Positions 1 through 10,556 are shown, counted from the first letter of the stretch. The stretch: 64,000 nucleotides of DNA from Streptomyces mangrovisoli (GCF_000974985.2 NZ_LAVA02000033.1:1-64000); one strand, 5' to 3'. The notes: a model not told the origin generated them from the sequence alone. Made by a program: numbers and translations.

Positions 1-3000
1 GGCGGGGGCGGGGGCTGGGGGGGCGGGGGCCGGAGGGGTGGTGGGCGCGGCGGGGGCCGAAGGGGCGGAGGCGCGCGCGGGGGCGGGGGCGGGTGACGGG
101 GTGCCGGGTGCGGCCGGCGAGGGGGAGGCCGCGCGCGGGGTCTCGCTCTCGATGCGGTCGACGAGCGCCACGGCGCCCGCCGCCGCGGCCGCGCGCAGCG
201 CCTTCTCGCGATGCGCGCGGGCCCGCCCGGTCTCCCCCATGGCCGCCGCGAGCAGGGCCAGATGCCGGTGGACCGGGCCGCGGACCGCCGCACCGATGCC
301 CTCGACCGCGAACAGGCCGGCGTACGGCGCGAGGAGGTCGTGGACGAGCGGCGCGGCCGGGTGGGTGCCCAGGGCGCCCACGGTCTCCGCCGCCTGCGCG
401 ACCATGGGCAGCCACTCGCTGTCCCGGGGTTCGCGGCCCAGGCGCGGCGCCACCGCCGACAGGCGGCGCGCGGCGTCGTCGAGACGGCCGTGCTGAGCGG
501 CGACCAGGGCGAGCGAGACGCGGGGCCACAGGCCGGGGAGCACGTCGAGCGGGGGCATCGCGGCCATCAGCCGGTCCATCGCGGCGAGGTCGCCGGTCTC
601 GGCGTACAGGCACCACCGCTGGGTGCCGGCCAGCAGCGCCGCGTTGCCGCTGCCCGCGGTGCGGCCGAGCTCCTCGACCTCGTCGAGAGCGGCGGCGCAG
701 TCGTCGAAGCGGCCCTCCATCAGGGCGCGGGTGCCCTTCCACAGGGGGACGTACCAGGCGTACAGGGGGCGGCGCAGCGGACGTACGGCGGTCGCGTAGG
801 CCTGGGTCTCGGCGTCCGCCGCCGCGAAGTCGCCCCTCTCCATGAGCGCGACCAGCCGCAGCCGGCGGCCCAGCAGTTCGAGGGCCGGGTCGGGCACGGC
901 GCGAGCGATGGCGACGATCTCGGTCGACCAGTCCAGCCGGTCGCCGCACCGGTCGGGCCCGGAGCGCGCGTCGCACAGGGCGGCGAGCGCGGGCCCGAGC
1001 GTCGCCGGATCACCCACCGCACGCGCGGTGGCCACCGCCTCCTCCGCGAGCCCGACCCGCACCTCCTCCCCCTCGACCCACGCGACCGCCAACGAGAGCC
1101 GCGCGGTCACGGCGGCCCGAAGAGCTGGGTACGTCCGCGGATCGGGCCCGGCGGGCGGGCTGCCGGGGGCGGAGGCCGACTGCGCGGGAGGCGGGCCGGC
1201 GGCGGCTGCGGCCGACAGCCCGGCAGGCGGACCGGCGAAGGCTGGAGCGGGGGCCGCCGGCCCGGCAGGCGACCCATCGAAGGCCGGAACCGACCGCCCG
1301 GCAGGCGGGCCGTCGAAAGCCGAAGCCGACAGCCCGGCAGACGGCCCGTCCGAAGCCGGAGCGGAGGCCGGGGCGGACGCCGGGGCCGACAGGCCGGCCG
1401 GATGCCCGGGGGAAGCCGGGGCGGGAAGGGCTTCCGGCAGCCTGGCAGGTCGCCCGTCGCCAGCCGGGGCCGACAGTCCGTCGGAAGTCTGGGCCGGTGT
1501 CCGGTCGGGCGGGGCGAGAGCTGCGCGGGCCTCCGTGAGGAGGGTGATCTGTTCGTGGTCCTCCAGGTCGACCTCGAAGCCGACCGGACCGGTGCCCAGT
1601 CCGAGCGCGGCCCGCGCCAGCAGGTCCGGGCGGCCGGTCGCGCGGGCGAGTGCCGCGGCGCTGAGGAACGCGGCGCGGGCGGCGTCCCGCTCCCCGGTGC
1701 CGAGCCGTGCGGAGCCGAGCCCGAGCAGCACCTCCGCCCTGTCCGGCCCACCCCGGGCGCCCCCGCCGCAGGCGTCCACCGCCCGCTCGTACCACCGGGC
1801 CGCGTCCTCGAAGGCGTACAGGGCCTCCGCGCGGGCCGCCGCCTCGCGGGCGAAGCGGGCGGCCTCGGGGGCGTGGTCGGGGCCGGCCAGCAGCAGATGG
1901 TGGGCCACCTCCGCGGGGGCGGTGTCGCGGCCCCGGCGGGCGTAGCCGGCGAGCACGCCCGCCGCCGCCGCGTGCAGCTCCGCCCGCTCGCCGGGCGGCA
2001 GCGCCCCGTACACCGCCTCCCGCAGCAGATCGTGCCGGAAGGCGCCCCGGTCGGCGGCGTCCTCGGCGAGCAGCTGCGCCCCGGCCGCCTCCCCGAGCAC
2101 GTCCCGCACCTGCGCCATCGGGACCGCGGCGGTCTCCGCCAGCACGTCGAGGCGGAACCGGGTCCCGAGGACGGACGCGACGCCCAGCACCCGGGCCGTG
2201 CGCGCGGAGAGCTCCGCGAGCCGGGCCCGGACCGCCGTGCGCACGGCCGCCGACGACGCCTCCCGGTCGAGCACCGCGCCCGGCCCCCGCACCCGCAGCA
2301 GCTCCGTCAGGAAGAACGCGTCGCCCCCGGTGCGCCGCAGCAGCGCCCGCACCTCGTCGCCGCCCGGCGCGGTGCCCGTCGCGGCCTCGACCAGCTCGGC
2401 GACGTCCGGTTCGGCCAGCGGGCCCAGCGGCAGGCAGCGGCCCCGGCGCAGCAGCTGGGCGCGGGCCCACTCGCGGCCCTGCCAGGCGGTGTCGTCGTCG
2501 CGGGCCGTGGCCAGGAACAGCACGGGCGCGCCCCGCGCGGTGTCGGCGCTCTCCAGGAGCAGCCGCAGCGAGGACGCGTCCGCGGCGTGCACGTCGTCCA
2601 GGACGAGCAGCAGCGGCCGCCGCTGCGCCGCCGTGGCCAGCAGTTCGGCGACGTCACCGGTGAGCCGCAGCCGCGCGGCCTCGGGGTCGGCGGGCGAGCC
2701 GTCCACGCCGCCCGGACGGGATCCCACGGCGGCGCCGTCCATCGCGCCGGCCATGAGGGCGCGCAGCGGCGGTGACGCGGCGACCAGCCGCCCGCACCGC
2801 ACATCGTCGGCGCCGAGTTCCCGCAGCAGCCGCGACCAGGGCCTGAAGGCCCGCCCGGCGGTCTCCGGCGGGCACCAGGTCCACAGGGCACGGAAGGCAC
2901 CCGCGTGGGCGGCGGCCTCCTCGGCGGTCCGGGTCTTGCCCGCGCCGGCCGGGCCGGTGAGCGTGACCAGCCCGCCGCGGCCCGCCGCCGCCTGCTCCAG

Positions 3001-3063
3001 CGCGGCCCGGAGCTCGCCCAGCACGTCCTCGCGTCCCACGAACGGGTACCCCGCCACCGCCAT
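1..3063 (-). CDS. Large ATP-binding (LAL/AfsR-like) regulator, 3' end cut by window edge
   Basis: The frame from the ATG at 3063 is open to base 1, at least 1021 codons, so the C-terminus lies outside. Residues 1-30 carry the AAA_16-type lead-in (PFVGRE). Walker A is GPAGAGKT at about 37-44 and Walker B is LLLVLDDVH at about 151-159. An alpha-solenoid/TPR-like half follows. This is the layout of LuxR-type large ATP-binding regulators, whose HTH sits at the far C-terminus, here unseen. Residues about 520-640 are an Ala/Pro/Gly/Ser-rich repeated insertion that splits the solenoid, and the visible 3' end (bases 1-130) is another Pro/Ala linker, very G-rich on the top strand. It is divergent from the gene at 3288. 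Being an ATPase regulator is well supported; the DNA-binding end and target are unknown. Confidence 0.8.
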   Translation of the reverse strand, partial: MAVAGYPFVGREDVLGELRAALEQAAAGRGGLVTLTGPAGAGKTRTAEEAAAHAGAFRALWTWCPPETAGRAFRPWSRLLRELGADDVRCGRLVAASPPLRALMAGAMDGAAVGSRPGGVDGSPADPEAARLRLTGDVAELLATAAQRRPLLLVLDDVHAADASSLRLLLESADTARGAPVLFLATARDDDTAWQGREWARAQLLRRGRCLPLGPLAEPDVAELVEAATGTAPGGDEVRALLRRTGGDAFFLTELLRVRGPGAVLDREASSAAVRTAVRARLAELSARTARVLGVASVLGTRFRLDVLAETAAVPMAQVRDVLGEAAGAQLLAEDAADRGAFRHDLLREAVYGALPPGERAELHAAAAGVLAGYARRGRDTAPAEVAHHLLLAGPDHAPEAARFAREAAARAEALYAFEDAARWYERAVDACGGGARGGPDRAEVLLGLGSARLGTGERDAARAAFLSAAALARATGRPDLLARAALGLGTGPVGFEVDLEDHEQITLLTEARAALAPPDRTPAQTSDGLSAPAGDGRPARLPEALPAPASPGHPAGLSAPASAPASAPASDGPSAGLSASAFDGPPAGRSVPAFDGSPAGPAAPAPAFAGPPAGLSAAAAAGPPPAQSASAPGSPPAGPDPRTYPALRAAVTARLSLAVAWVEGEEVRVGLAEEAVATARAVGDPATLGPALAALCDARSGPDRCGDRLDWSTEIVAIARAVPDPALELLGRRLRLVALMERGDFAAADAETQAYATAVRPLRRPLYAWYVPLWKGTRALMEGRFDDCAAALDEVEELGRTAGSGNAALLAGTQRWCLYAETGDLAAMDRLMAAMPPLDVLPGLWPRVSLALVAAQHGRLDDAARRLSAVAPRLGREPRDSEWLPMVAQAAETVGALGTHPAAPLVHDLLAPYAGLFAVEGIGAAVRGPVHRHLALLAAAMGETGRARAHREKALRAAAAAGAVALVDRIESETPRAASPSPAAPGTPSPAPAPARASAPSAPAAPTTPPAPAPPAPAPA
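1181..1510 (-). repeat. Degenerate 60-bp in-frame tandem repeat inside the LAL regulator gene
   Basis: Read on the minus strand, the stretch encodes imperfect copies of a roughly 20-residue unit centred on FDGPPAGLSAPA (variants AFDGPPAGRSVPA, AFDGSPAGPAAPA, AFAGPPAGLSAAA, SDGPSAGLSASA). About five units keep the reading frame. The protein on both sides is ordinary helical-repeat sequence, so this looks like a minisatellite expansion inside a linker. Confidence 0.75.
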
Positions 3064-3287
3064 GGCACCTTCCCGCGTCCGACCTCACCCGTGCGCCTCC
3101 GGCGCCTCCTTCCGAGCCTAGGCACGGGTGTCCCGCGGCGCCGCCCCGCCGCGCCCGGACCCGGCGCGGGCGCCGCGGGCGTACGCCCCCGCGGCCGGCG
3201 CGGCGCCCCGCGCGCCGCCGCAACGCGCCCCGCGGTCACCTTCAATTCCCGTGGCCGCTACGAGCCGTTGGGGCAGGATGGGGTGCC

Positions 3288-4115
3288 ATGACCTCTCCGT
3301 ACGACCTCTCGCACGACGTTCCGCGCCCTTCGCACGACGTTCCGCGCCCTTCGTACGACGTCACCGCCACCGCGTCCGGCGACGGGGCACCCTCGGCCCC
3401 GGCCCCCCGCGGCGCCGCCGCCCCCGTCGTCCTGGACCGCCACGACGGCCCCCACGGCGAGGTCGTGCTGCGGCAGTACGGGGACACGCTCCAGATCATC
3501 GCCAACGGGTGCTTCCTCATGGACACCTCCGACGGCCGCTCCGAGCGGCGCCTGGTCGACGCGGCCAGGGAGGCGCTGGACCTCCGCGAGAGGCCCGAGG
3601 CGTCCGCGGTCCCGCGCCCACGCGCCCGGCCCGCCGTCCTCATCGGCGGCCTCGGTGTCGGCTTCTCGCTCGCGCACGCGGCGGCGGATGCGCGCTGGGG
3701 CCGTATCACCGTTGTCGAGCGGGAACGTGCGATCATCGGCTGGCACCACGACGGACCGCTGGCCCCGCTCACCGCCGAGGCGCTCGCCGATCCCCGCACC
3801 GAGATCGTGGAAAGCGATCTCGTGGCGTTCGTCAATGAGACATCGGACACGTTCGACGCGTTGTGCCTCGACATCGACAACGGCCCCGACTGGACCGTCA
3901 CCGAGGGCAACGACAGCCTGTACACTCCGGCCGGACTCGCAAGCTGCGCAAGGGTGTTGAGGCCCGGCGGAGTGCTGGCGGTGTGGTCCGCGCGGCCCTC
4001 TCCGGAATTCGAGGGAACCTTGTGGAATGCCGGGTTCCAACGGGTGCGTACCGAAGAGATCCCCGTTGCCCGGGGCGTTCCCGACGTCGTCCACCTCGCC
4101 GTACGACCCGGATAG
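3288..4115 (+). CDS. Spermidine-synthase-like SAM-dependent methyltransferase family protein
   Basis: 275 residues. A Rossmann methyltransferase fold is visible: glycine-rich motif I (AVLIGGLGVGFSLAHA, about 116-131), an acidic residue ending the next strand (TVVERE, about 141-146), the LDIDNGPDW strand, and ARVLRPGGVLAVWSA typical of spermidine synthase/SpeE-like proteins. The usual N-terminal beta domain is shortened to about residues 45-80. The first 30 residues are low complexity with a repeated heptad SHDVPRP. Whether it transfers aminopropyl or methyl groups cannot be told; several actinobacterial members are annotated only as spermidine synthase-like. The start is an ATG preceded by a weak RBS, and a later start near residue 45 is possible. 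It precedes a two-component system with a 112-bp gap. Confidence 0.75.
   Translation: MTSPYDLSHDVPRPSHDVPRPSYDVTATASGDGAPSAPAPRGAAAPVVLDRHDGPHGEVVLRQYGDTLQIIANGCFLMDTSDGRSERRLVDAAREALDLRERPEASAVPRPRARPAVLIGGLGVGFSLAHAAADARWGRITVVERERAIIGWHHDGPLAPLTAEALADPRTEIVESDLVAFVNETSDTFDALCLDIDNGPDWTVTEGNDSLYTPAGLASCARVLRPGGVLAVWSARPSPEFEGTLWNAGFQRVRTEEIPVARGVPDVVHLAVRPG
3309..3362 (+). repeat. Two and a half copies of a 21-bp direct repeat at the 5' end of the gene
   Basis: Two identical 21-bp units (3309-3329 and 3330-3350) encode the heptapeptide SHDVPRP twice, followed by a partial copy encoding SYDV. The repeat is in frame and confined to the unconserved N-terminus, which weakens confidence in the annotated start. 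Confidence 0.85.
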
Positions 4116-4227
4116 CAAACCGGCGGTAACTCCCCGTACCCTGCAACCCTGACGCGGATCATTCAAGCGTCAATCGCAGTCATGGGATCACCCCACTGGT
4201 TCCGGAAAGCAACTTCAGGGGCGGGCG

Positions 4228-4968
4228 ATGGAGCAGACACACACCACCCACAACGGCACGGCGACGGCCACTCAAGGCGCACAGCGCAGAGTGCTGGTCG
4301 TCGAGGACGACGCGACGATCGTCGACGCCATCGCGGTCCGTCTGCGTGCCGAGGGATTCGTCGTGCAGACCGCGGTCGACGGCCCGTCGGCCGTCGACAC
4401 CGCCGAGGCCTGGCAGCCCGACCTGCTGATCCTCGACATCATGCTGCCCGGCTTCGACGGGCTCGAGGTCTGCCGCCGGGTACAGGCGCAGCGGCCGGTC
4501 CCGGTGCTGATGCTGACCGCGCGGGACGACGAGACCGACATGCTGGTCGGCCTCGGCGTCGGCGCCGACGACTACATGACCAAGCCGTTCTCGATGCGGG
4601 AGCTGGCGGCGCGGGTGCACGTGCTGCTGCGCCGCGTGGAGCGCGCGACGGTCGCCGCGACCACGCCGCGCTCGGGCATCCTGCGCCTCGGCGAGCTGGA
4701 GATCGACCACGCGCAGCGCCGGGTGCGGGTGCGCAGCGAGGACGTCCACCTGACGCCCACCGAGTTCGACCTGCTGGTCTGCCTGGCGAACACGCCGCGC
4801 GCGGTGCTCTCGCGCGAGCAGCTGCTGGCCGAGGTGTGGGACTGGGCGGACGCCTCCGGCACCCGCACGGTCGACAGCCACATCAAGGCGCTGCGGCGGA
4901 AGATCGGCGCCGAGCGGATCCGCACGGTGCACGGCGTGGGCTACGCGCTGGAGACCCCGACGCCATGA
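4228..4968 (+). CDS. OmpR/PhoB-family response regulator
   Basis: 246 residues. The receiver domain (about 20-135) has the acidic pair E26/D27, phospho-acceptor D70 in LLILDIMLPG, the T/S switch in LMLTARD and K119 in MTKPFS. A winged-helix trans_reg_C domain follows (about 148-244) with the recognition region TRTVDSHIKALRRKIGAERIRTVHGVGYAL. The N-terminal 18 residues (MEQTHTTHNGTATATQGA) are a Thr-rich tail. An AGGGGCGGGCG stretch precedes the ATG. The stop overlaps the kinase start (ATGA), so the two are translationally coupled and form a cognate pair. The signal and regulon are not evident; it is placed just upstream of kgd as in other Streptomyces. Confidence 0.93.
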   Translation: MEQTHTTHNGTATATQGAQRRVLVVEDDATIVDAIAVRLRAEGFVVQTAVDGPSAVDTAEAWQPDLLILDIMLPGFDGLEVCRRVQAQRPVPVLMLTARDDETDMLVGLGVGADDYMTKPFSMRELAARVHVLLRRVERATVAATTPRSGILRLGELEIDHAQRRVRVRSEDVHLTPTEFDLLVCLANTPRAVLSREQLLAEVWDWADASGTRTVDSHIKALRRKIGAERIRTVHGVGYALETPTP

Positions 4969-6074
4969 GCGGCGGCCGGGACGCACCGAGAAGCCCCAGG
5001 GAGCCCTGGGGCGGCGTACGGCCGTTCTCGATCAAGACCAAGCTGGGCGCGCTGGTCGTGATATCGGTGCTGATCACCACCGGTCTCTCGATGATCGCGG
5101 TGCACACCCAGACGGAGATCCGCTTCATCACGGTCTTCTCGATGATCGCCACCCTGCTCATCACGCAGTTCGTGGCGCACTCGCTCACCGCGCCGCTGGA
5201 CGAGATGAACACGGTGGCCCGGTCCATCTCGCACGGCGACTACACCCGCCGGGTGCGGGAGAACCGCCGTGACGAGCTGGGCGACCTGGCGCAGACGATC
5301 AACGTCATGGCCGACGAGCTGGAGGCGCAGGACCAGCAGCGCAAGGAGCTGGTCGCCAACGTCTCGCACGAGCTGCGCACCCCGATCGCGGGCCTGCGCG
5401 CCGTGCTGGAGAACGTCGTCGACGGCGTCGCCGAGCCCGACACCGAGACCATGCGCACCGCGCTGAAGCAGACGGAGCGGCTCGGCCGGCTGGTCGAGAC
5501 GCTGCTGGACCTGTCCCGGCTGGACAGCGGGGTCGTCCCGCTGCGCAGGCGGCGCTTCGAGGTGTGGCCGTACCTCTCGGGCGTGCTGAAGGAGGCCAAC
5601 ATGGTCGTCTCGGCGCGCCGGGGGCTCGCGACCGGGTCCGGCACCCACACGCGGACGGACGTGCATCTGCACCTGGACGTGTCGCCGCCGGAGCTGACCG
5701 CCCACGCGGACCCCGAGCGCATCCACCAGGTCGTCGCCAACCTGATCGACAACGCGGTCAAGCACAGCCCGCCGCACGGCCGGGTGACGGTCAAGGCGCG
5801 CCGCGGCCCGCAGGAGACGCTGGAGCTGGAGGTCCTGGACGAGGGTCCGGGCATCCCGAAGTCGGAGTGGCACCGGGTCTTCGAACGGTTCAACCGGGGT
5901 TCGGTCAGCCGGCCGCACGGGCCGGGCAGCGACGGCGGCACCGGGCTGGGGCTCGCCATCGCGCGGTGGGCGGTCGATCTGCACGGCGGCCGTATCCGGG
6001 TGGCCGAATCCGAGCGGGGGTGCCGGATCCTCGTCACCCTTCCGGGAGACTCGTCCGGCACAAAGTTGACGTAA
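4965..6074 (+). CDS. Membrane sensor histidine kinase, partner of the response regulator
   Basis: 369 residues from the ATG overlapping the regulator stop. Two transmembrane segments (about 24-46 and 54-74) are separated by only about seven residues, so there is almost no extracellular sensor. HAMP follows (about 75-127). The HisKA H-box is SHELRTP with phospho-His H135. HATPase_c has the N-box (NLIDNAVKH), G1 (DEGPGIP) and G2 (GTGLGLAIA). The tiny loop suggests sensing within the membrane or via a partner. An upstream in-frame extension reads across the regulator and is not used. Confidence 0.93.
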   Translation: MSGGRDAPRSPREPWGGVRPFSIKTKLGALVVISVLITTGLSMIAVHTQTEIRFITVFSMIATLLITQFVAHSLTAPLDEMNTVARSISHGDYTRRVRENRRDELGDLAQTINVMADELEAQDQQRKELVANVSHELRTPIAGLRAVLENVVDGVAEPDTETMRTALKQTERLGRLVETLLDLSRLDSGVVPLRRRRFEVWPYLSGVLKEANMVVSARRGLATGSGTHTRTDVHLHLDVSPPELTAHADPERIHQVVANLIDNAVKHSPPHGRVTVKARRGPQETLELEVLDEGPGIPKSEWHRVFERFNRGSVSRPHGPGSDGGTGLGLAIARWAVDLHGGRIRVAESERGCRILVTLPGDSSGTKLT

Positions 6075-6350
6075 AGTTCGAATGGCTGACCCGAGATCCC
6101 CGGCCGTCGGCGCCGGTGGACACGTGTGATCAGCCACAGGCCCGCACGCTTAGCGTGCCGGGTCCGCACCGCCGTAGGCGTTTGACAGCGGAACCACGCT
6201 TGTTTCCCGCCATATACAGCGGCGAAACACGGTTTTCGATGTGACTTACGCGACGATGAACCGGCCCGACCTGACCTTCGCGGTCTTGGAGGCGTAGCCT
6301 TTATTCCCGCTGTCCATCACCTTGTGAAGCGGAAGAGGGCGGTTCTCGCC

Positions 6351-9300
6351 GTGTCGCCACAGTCCCCCAGTAACGCCTCGAGCATCTCGACCGACGCCGA
6401 CCAAGCGGGTAAGAATCCCGCTGCCGCGTTCGGTCCGAACGAGTGGCTCGTCGACGAGATCTATCAGCAGTACCTCCAGGACCCGAATTCGGTAGACCGT
6501 GCCTGGTGGGACTTCTTCGCCGACTACAAGCCAGGGGCCGCTGCCGGCTCGGCTCCGGCGGGTACTGCGGCCGCGGGGGCCGCAGGGACCACCACCCCGG
6601 CCCCGGCCGCTCCTGCGCCCGCGCAGCCCGCCGTACCGGCTCCCGCGCCCGCCGCCGCCCAGCCCGCGGCCGCAGCCCCGGCGCCCGCGCCCGCCGCACC
6701 CGCGGCCCCGGCTCCCGCCCCGGCCCCCAAGGCCGCCGCGAAGCCCGCGCAGGCCCAGCCGAAGGCCGCGCCCGCGCCCGCCGCGGACGGCCCGGAGTTC
6801 GTGACGCTGCGCGGCCCGGCCGCCGCGGTCGCCAAGAACATGAACGCCTCCCTGGAACTGCCGACGGCCACCTCGGTCCGCGCGGTCCCGGTGAAGCTGC
6901 TGTTCGACAACCGCATCGTCATCAACAACCACCTCAAGCGGGCCCGGGGCGGGAAGATCTCCTTCACGCACCTGATCGGCTTCGCGATGGTGCAGGCCAT
7001 CAAGGCCATGCCGTCGATGAACTACGCCTTCGGCGAGAAGGACGGCAAGCCGACCCTCGTCAAGCCGGCGCACGTCAACCTCGGCCTGGCCATCGACCTG
7101 GTGAAGCCCAACGGCGACCGCCAGCTCGTCGTGGCCGCCATCAAGAAGGCCGAGACGCTGAACTTCTTCGAGTTCTGGCAGGCCTACGAGGACATCGTCC
7201 GTCGCGCCCGCGACAACAAGCTGACGATGGACGACTTCACCGGTGTCACGGTCTCCCTGACCAACCCCGGCGGCCTCGGCACCGTCCACTCCGTGCCGCG
7301 CCTGATGCCCGGCCAGGCGGTCATCATGGGCGTCGGCTCCATGGACTACCCGGCGGAGTTCCAGGGCACCTCCCAGGACACCCTGAACAAGCTCGGCATC
7401 TCGAAGGTCATGACGCTCACGTCGACCTACGACCACCGGGTCATCCAGGGCGCCGCCTCCGGCGAGTTCCTGCGCGCCGTCGCCAACCTGCTCCTCGGCG
7501 AGAACGGCTTCTACGACGACATCTTCGAGTCGCTGCGCATCCCTTACGAGCCGGTCCGCTGGCTGCGGGACATCGACGCCAGCCACGACGACGACGTCAC
7601 CAAGGCCGCCCGCGTCTTCGAGCTGATCCACTCCTACCGGGTCCGCGGCCACGTCATGGCCGACACCGACCCGCTGGAGTACCGCCAGCGCAAGCACCCC
7701 GACCTGGACATCACCGAGCACGGCCTCACCCTGTGGGACCTGGAGCGCGAGTTCGCCGTCGGCGGCTTCTCCGGCAAGTCCCTGATGAAGCTGCGCGACA
7801 TCCTGGGCGTGCTGCGCGACTCGTACTGCCGCACCACCGGCATCGAGTTCATGCACATCCAGGACCCCAAGCAGCGCAAGTGGATCCAGGACCGCATCGA
7901 GCGCCCGCACAGCAAGCCGGAGCGCGAGGAGCAGCTGCGCATCCTGCGCCGCCTGAACGCGGCGGAGGCCTTCGAGACCTTCCTGCAGACGAAGTACGTC
8001 GGCCAGAAGCGCTTCTCCCTGGAGGGCGGCGAGTCCGTCATCCCCCTGCTCGACGCGGTCCTCGACTCGGCCGCCGAGTCGCGCCTGGACGAGGTCGTCA
8101 TCGGCATGGCCCACCGCGGCCGCCTCAACGTCCTCGCGAACATCGTCGGCAAGTCGTACGCGCAGATCTTCCGCGAGTTCGAGGGCAACCTCGACCCGAA
8201 GTCGATGCACGGCTCCGGCGACGTGAAGTACCACCTGGGCGCCCAGGGCACCTTCACGGGCCTGGACGGCGAGCAGATCACGGTGTCGCTGGCCGCGAAC
8301 CCGTCCCACCTGGAGACGGTCGACCCGGTCATCGAGGGCATCGCCCGCGCCAAGCAGGACATCATCAACAAGGGCGGCACGGACTTCACCGTCCTGCCCG
8401 TCGCCCTGCACGGTGACGCGGCCTTCGCGGGCCAGGGCGTGGTGGCCGAGACCCTGAACATGTCGCAGCTGCGCGGCTACCGCACCGGCGGCACGGTCCA
8501 CATCGTCATCAACAACCAGGTCGGCTTCACCGCGGCCCCCGAGTCCTCGCGCTCCTCCATGTACGCGACGGACGTGGCGCGCATGATCGAGGCCCCGATC
8601 TTCCACGTGAACGGCGACGACCCGGAGGCCGTCGTGCGCGTCGCGCGGCTCGCCTTCGAGTTCCGCCAGGCGTTCAACAAGGACGTGGTGATCGACCTCA
8701 TCTGCTACCGCCGCCGCGGTCACAACGAGTCCGACAACCCGGCCTTCACCCAGCCGCTGATGTACGACCTGATCGACAAGAAGCGCTCGGTGCGCAAGCT
8801 GTACACCGAGTCCCTCATCGGTCGCGGCGACATCACGCTGGAAGAGGCCGAGCAGGCGCTCCAGGACTACCAGGGGCAGCTGGAGAAGGTCTTCACCGAG
8901 GTCCGCGAGGCCACCGCGCAGCCGGCCGCGCCGCAGTCCCCGGACCCGCAGGCCGGGTTCCCGGTGGCGGTGAACACCGCGATCTCCGCGGAGGTCGTCA
9001 AGCGCATCGCCGAGTCCCAGGTCAACATCCCCGACCACTTCACCGTCCACCCGAGGCTGCTGCCGCAGCTCCAGCGCCGGGCGGCCATGGTCGAGGACGG
9101 CACCATCGACTGGGGCATGGGCGAGACCCTCGCCATCGGCTCGCTGCTCCTCGAGGGCGTCCCGGTCCGGCTGTCCGGCCAGGACTCCCAGCGCGGCACC
9201 TTCGGCCAGCGCCACGCGGTGCTGATCGACCGCGAGACGGGCCTGGACTACACGCCGCTGCTGTACCTGTCCGAGGACCAGGCGCGCTACAACGTCTACA

Positions 9301-10154
9301 ACTCGCTGCTGTCCGAGTACGCGGTGATGGGCTTCGAGTACGGCTACTCGCTGGCCCGCCCGGACGCGCTCGTGATGTGGGAGGCGCAGTTCGGCGACTT
9401 CACCAACGGCGCCCAGTCGGTCATCGACGAGTACATCTCGGCGGCCGAGCAGAAGTGGGGCCAGACCTCCGGCGTCACGCTGCTGCTGCCGCACGGCTAC
9501 GAGGGCCAGGGCCCGGACCACTCCTCGGCCCGCATCGAGCGCTTCCTGCAGCTGTGCGCGCAGAACAACATGACGGTCGCGATGCCGACCCTGCCGTCGA
9601 ACTACTTCCACCTCCTGCGGTGGCAGTCGCACAACCCGCACCACAAGCCGCTGGTGGTCTTCACCCCGAAGTCGATGCTGCGCCTCAAGGCGGCCGCCTC
9701 GAAGACGGAGGAGTTCACGAGCGGGGAGTTCCGCCCGGTCATCGGCGACGACTCGGTCGCCGCGGCCGCGGTCCGCAAGGTCGTCTTCTGCTCCGGCAAG
9801 GTCTACTACGACCTCGACGCCGAGCGGCAGAAGCGCGGCATCACGGACACGGCGATCATCCGCGTCGAGCGCCTGTACCCGCTGCCGGGTGCCGAGCTCC
9901 AGGCGGAGATCAAGAAGTACCCGAACGCCGAGAAGTACCTGTGGGCGCAGGAGGAGCCGGCGAACCAGGGTGCCTGGCCGTTCATCGCGCTCAACCTGAT
10001 CGACCACCTGGACCTCGCGGTCGGCGCGGACGTGCCGCACGGCGAGCGCCTGCGCCGCATCTCCCGCCCGCACTCGTCCTCCCCGGCGGTGGGTTCGGCC
10101 AAGCGTCACCAGGCCGAGCAGGAGCAGCTGGTGCGCGAGGTGTTCGAGGCGTGA
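6351..10154 (+). CDS. kgd: Multifunctional 2-oxoglutarate decarboxylase/dehydrogenase (fused E2-E1, KGD/SucA)
   Basis: 1267 residues, close to the roughly 1230 of mycobacterial KGD. In order: an N-terminal peripheral helix ([27 protein letters not shown]), an Ala/Pro linker (about 64-145), a 2-oxoacid dehydrogenase acyltransferase core ending in the active-site region [14 protein letters not shown] (about 358-371), then the E1 domain. E1 holds the AHRGRLNVL motif, the TPP/Mg motif GDAAFAGQG with INNQVGFT, and a transketolase-like C-terminal half. The GTG at 6351 was chosen because the family begins with SPQSPS; an upstream in-frame GTG at 6324 has no better RBS. It acts in the TCA cycle with separate E2p/E3 proteins. 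The N-terminal segment is where mycobacterial GarA binds, so phospho-dependent control is possible. Confidence 0.96.
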   Translation: MSPQSPSNASSISTDADQAGKNPAAAFGPNEWLVDEIYQQYLQDPNSVDRAWWDFFADYKPGAAAGSAPAGTAAAGAAGTTTPAPAAPAPAQPAVPAPAPAAAQPAAAAPAPAPAAPAAPAPAPAPKAAAKPAQAQPKAAPAPAADGPEFVTLRGPAAAVAKNMNASLELPTATSVRAVPVKLLFDNRIVINNHLKRARGGKISFTHLIGFAMVQAIKAMPSMNYAFGEKDGKPTLVKPAHVNLGLAIDLVKPNGDRQLVVAAIKKAETLNFFEFWQAYEDIVRRARDNKLTMDDFTGVTVSLTNPGGLGTVHSVPRLMPGQAVIMGVGSMDYPAEFQGTSQDTLNKLGISKVMTLTSTYDHRVIQGAASGEFLRAVANLLLGENGFYDDIFESLRIPYEPVRWLRDIDASHDDDVTKAARVFELIHSYRVRGHVMADTDPLEYRQRKHPDLDITEHGLTLWDLEREFAVGGFSGKSLMKLRDILGVLRDSYCRTTGIEFMHIQDPKQRKWIQDRIERPHSKPEREEQLRILRRLNAAEAFETFLQTKYVGQKRFSLEGGESVIPLLDAVLDSAAESRLDEVVIGMAHRGRLNVLANIVGKSYAQIFREFEGNLDPKSMHGSGDVKYHLGAQGTFTGLDGEQITVSLAANPSHLETVDPVIEGIARAKQDIINKGGTDFTVLPVALHGDAAFAGQGVVAETLNMSQLRGYRTGGTVHIVINNQVGFTAAPESSRSSMYATDVARMIEAPIFHVNGDDPEAVVRVARLAFEFRQAFNKDVVIDLICYRRRGHNESDNPAFTQPLMYDLIDKKRSVRKLYTESLIGRGDITLEEAEQALQDYQGQLEKVFTEVREATAQPAAPQSPDPQAGFPVAVNTAISAEVVKRIAESQVNIPDHFTVHPRLLPQLQRRAAMVEDGTIDWGMGETLAIGSLLLEGVPVRLSGQDSQRGTFGQRHAVLIDRETGLDYTPLLYLSEDQARYNVYNSLLSEYAVMGFEYGYSLARPDALVMWEAQFGDFTNGAQSVIDEYISAAEQKWGQTSGVTLLLPHGYEGQGPDHSSARIERFLQLCAQNNMTVAMPTLPSNYFHLLRWQSHNPHHKPLVVFTPKSMLRLKAAASKTEEFTSGEFRPVIGDDSVAAAAVRKVVFCSGKVYYDLDAERQKRGITDTAIIRVERLYPLPGAELQAEIKKYPNAEKYLWAQEEPANQGAWPFIALNLIDHLDLAVGADVPHGERLRRISRPHSSSPAVGSAKRHQAEQEQLVREVFEA

Positions 10155-10186
10155 GCCACTGAGCGCCCGCCCTCGGCGGACGCTCT

Positions 10187-10229
10187 GCCGGGCCCGGTGC
10201 CGAGTCTGCGACTCGGGGCCGGGCCCGGC
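10187..10229 (+). terminator. Strong hairpin downstream of kgd
   Basis: A 19-bp stem with one wobble and one mismatch and a 5-nt loop lies 33 bases after the kgd stop. There is no T-run, as is usual in Streptomyces terminators. It separates kgd from the small downstream gene. Confidence 0.7.
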
Positions 10230-10362
10230 GGCGTTCCGGGCCGTACGACGGGGAGTCGTGCCGGCCGTACGACCGGGGGCGGGTCCGGCCGTGTCCCGGG
10301 CCGCCTAACCTGGAGGGGTACGGCCCGAGGCCCCACCGGCCCACCCCCAGGAGAGAGCACCC

Positions 10363-10542
10363 GTGTACTTCACCGACCGAGGCATCGAAGAACTCGAGAA
10401 GCGGCGCGGCCAGGAGGAGGTCACCTTCGAGTGGCTCGCCGAGCAGCTGCGGACGTTCGTCGACCTGAACCCGGACTTCGAGGTACCGGTCGAGCGCCTC
10501 GCGACGTGGCTGGCGCGGCTGGACGACGAGGACGACGAGTAG
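10363..10542 (+). CDS. Small DUF6104-type protein, 59 residues
   Basis: A GTG start with an AGGAGAG Shine-Dalgarno 9 bases upstream opens a 60-codon frame: MYFTDRGIEELEKRRG at the N-terminus, a central helix containing FEWLAEQLRTFVDLNP, and an acidic tail ending DDEDDE. It is predicted all-helical, soluble and acidic with no membrane segment. The same small protein follows kgd in other Streptomyces as I remember it, which supports it as a real gene. The function is unknown. It ends just before a perfect terminator hairpin. Confidence 0.82.
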   Translation: MYFTDRGIEELEKRRGQEEVTFEWLAEQLRTFVDLNPDFEVPVERLATWLARLDDEDDE

Positions 10543-10556
10543 CCACGGATCGGACG

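Noticed and set aside
211..2775. Long plus-strand frame opposite the LAL regulator
   Set aside because: Low-complexity Gly/Arg sequence without motifs; the minus strand carries Walker A and B in an unbroken frame.
4182..4965. Longer start for the sensor kinase
   Set aside because: The upstream extension reads out-of-frame through the response regulator and ignores the ATGA overlap.
6246..10109. Very long open frame opposite kgd
   Set aside because: Arg/Gly/Val-rich with Leu-Asp repeats, mirror image of a GC-biased gene; the kgd frame has all catalytic motifs.
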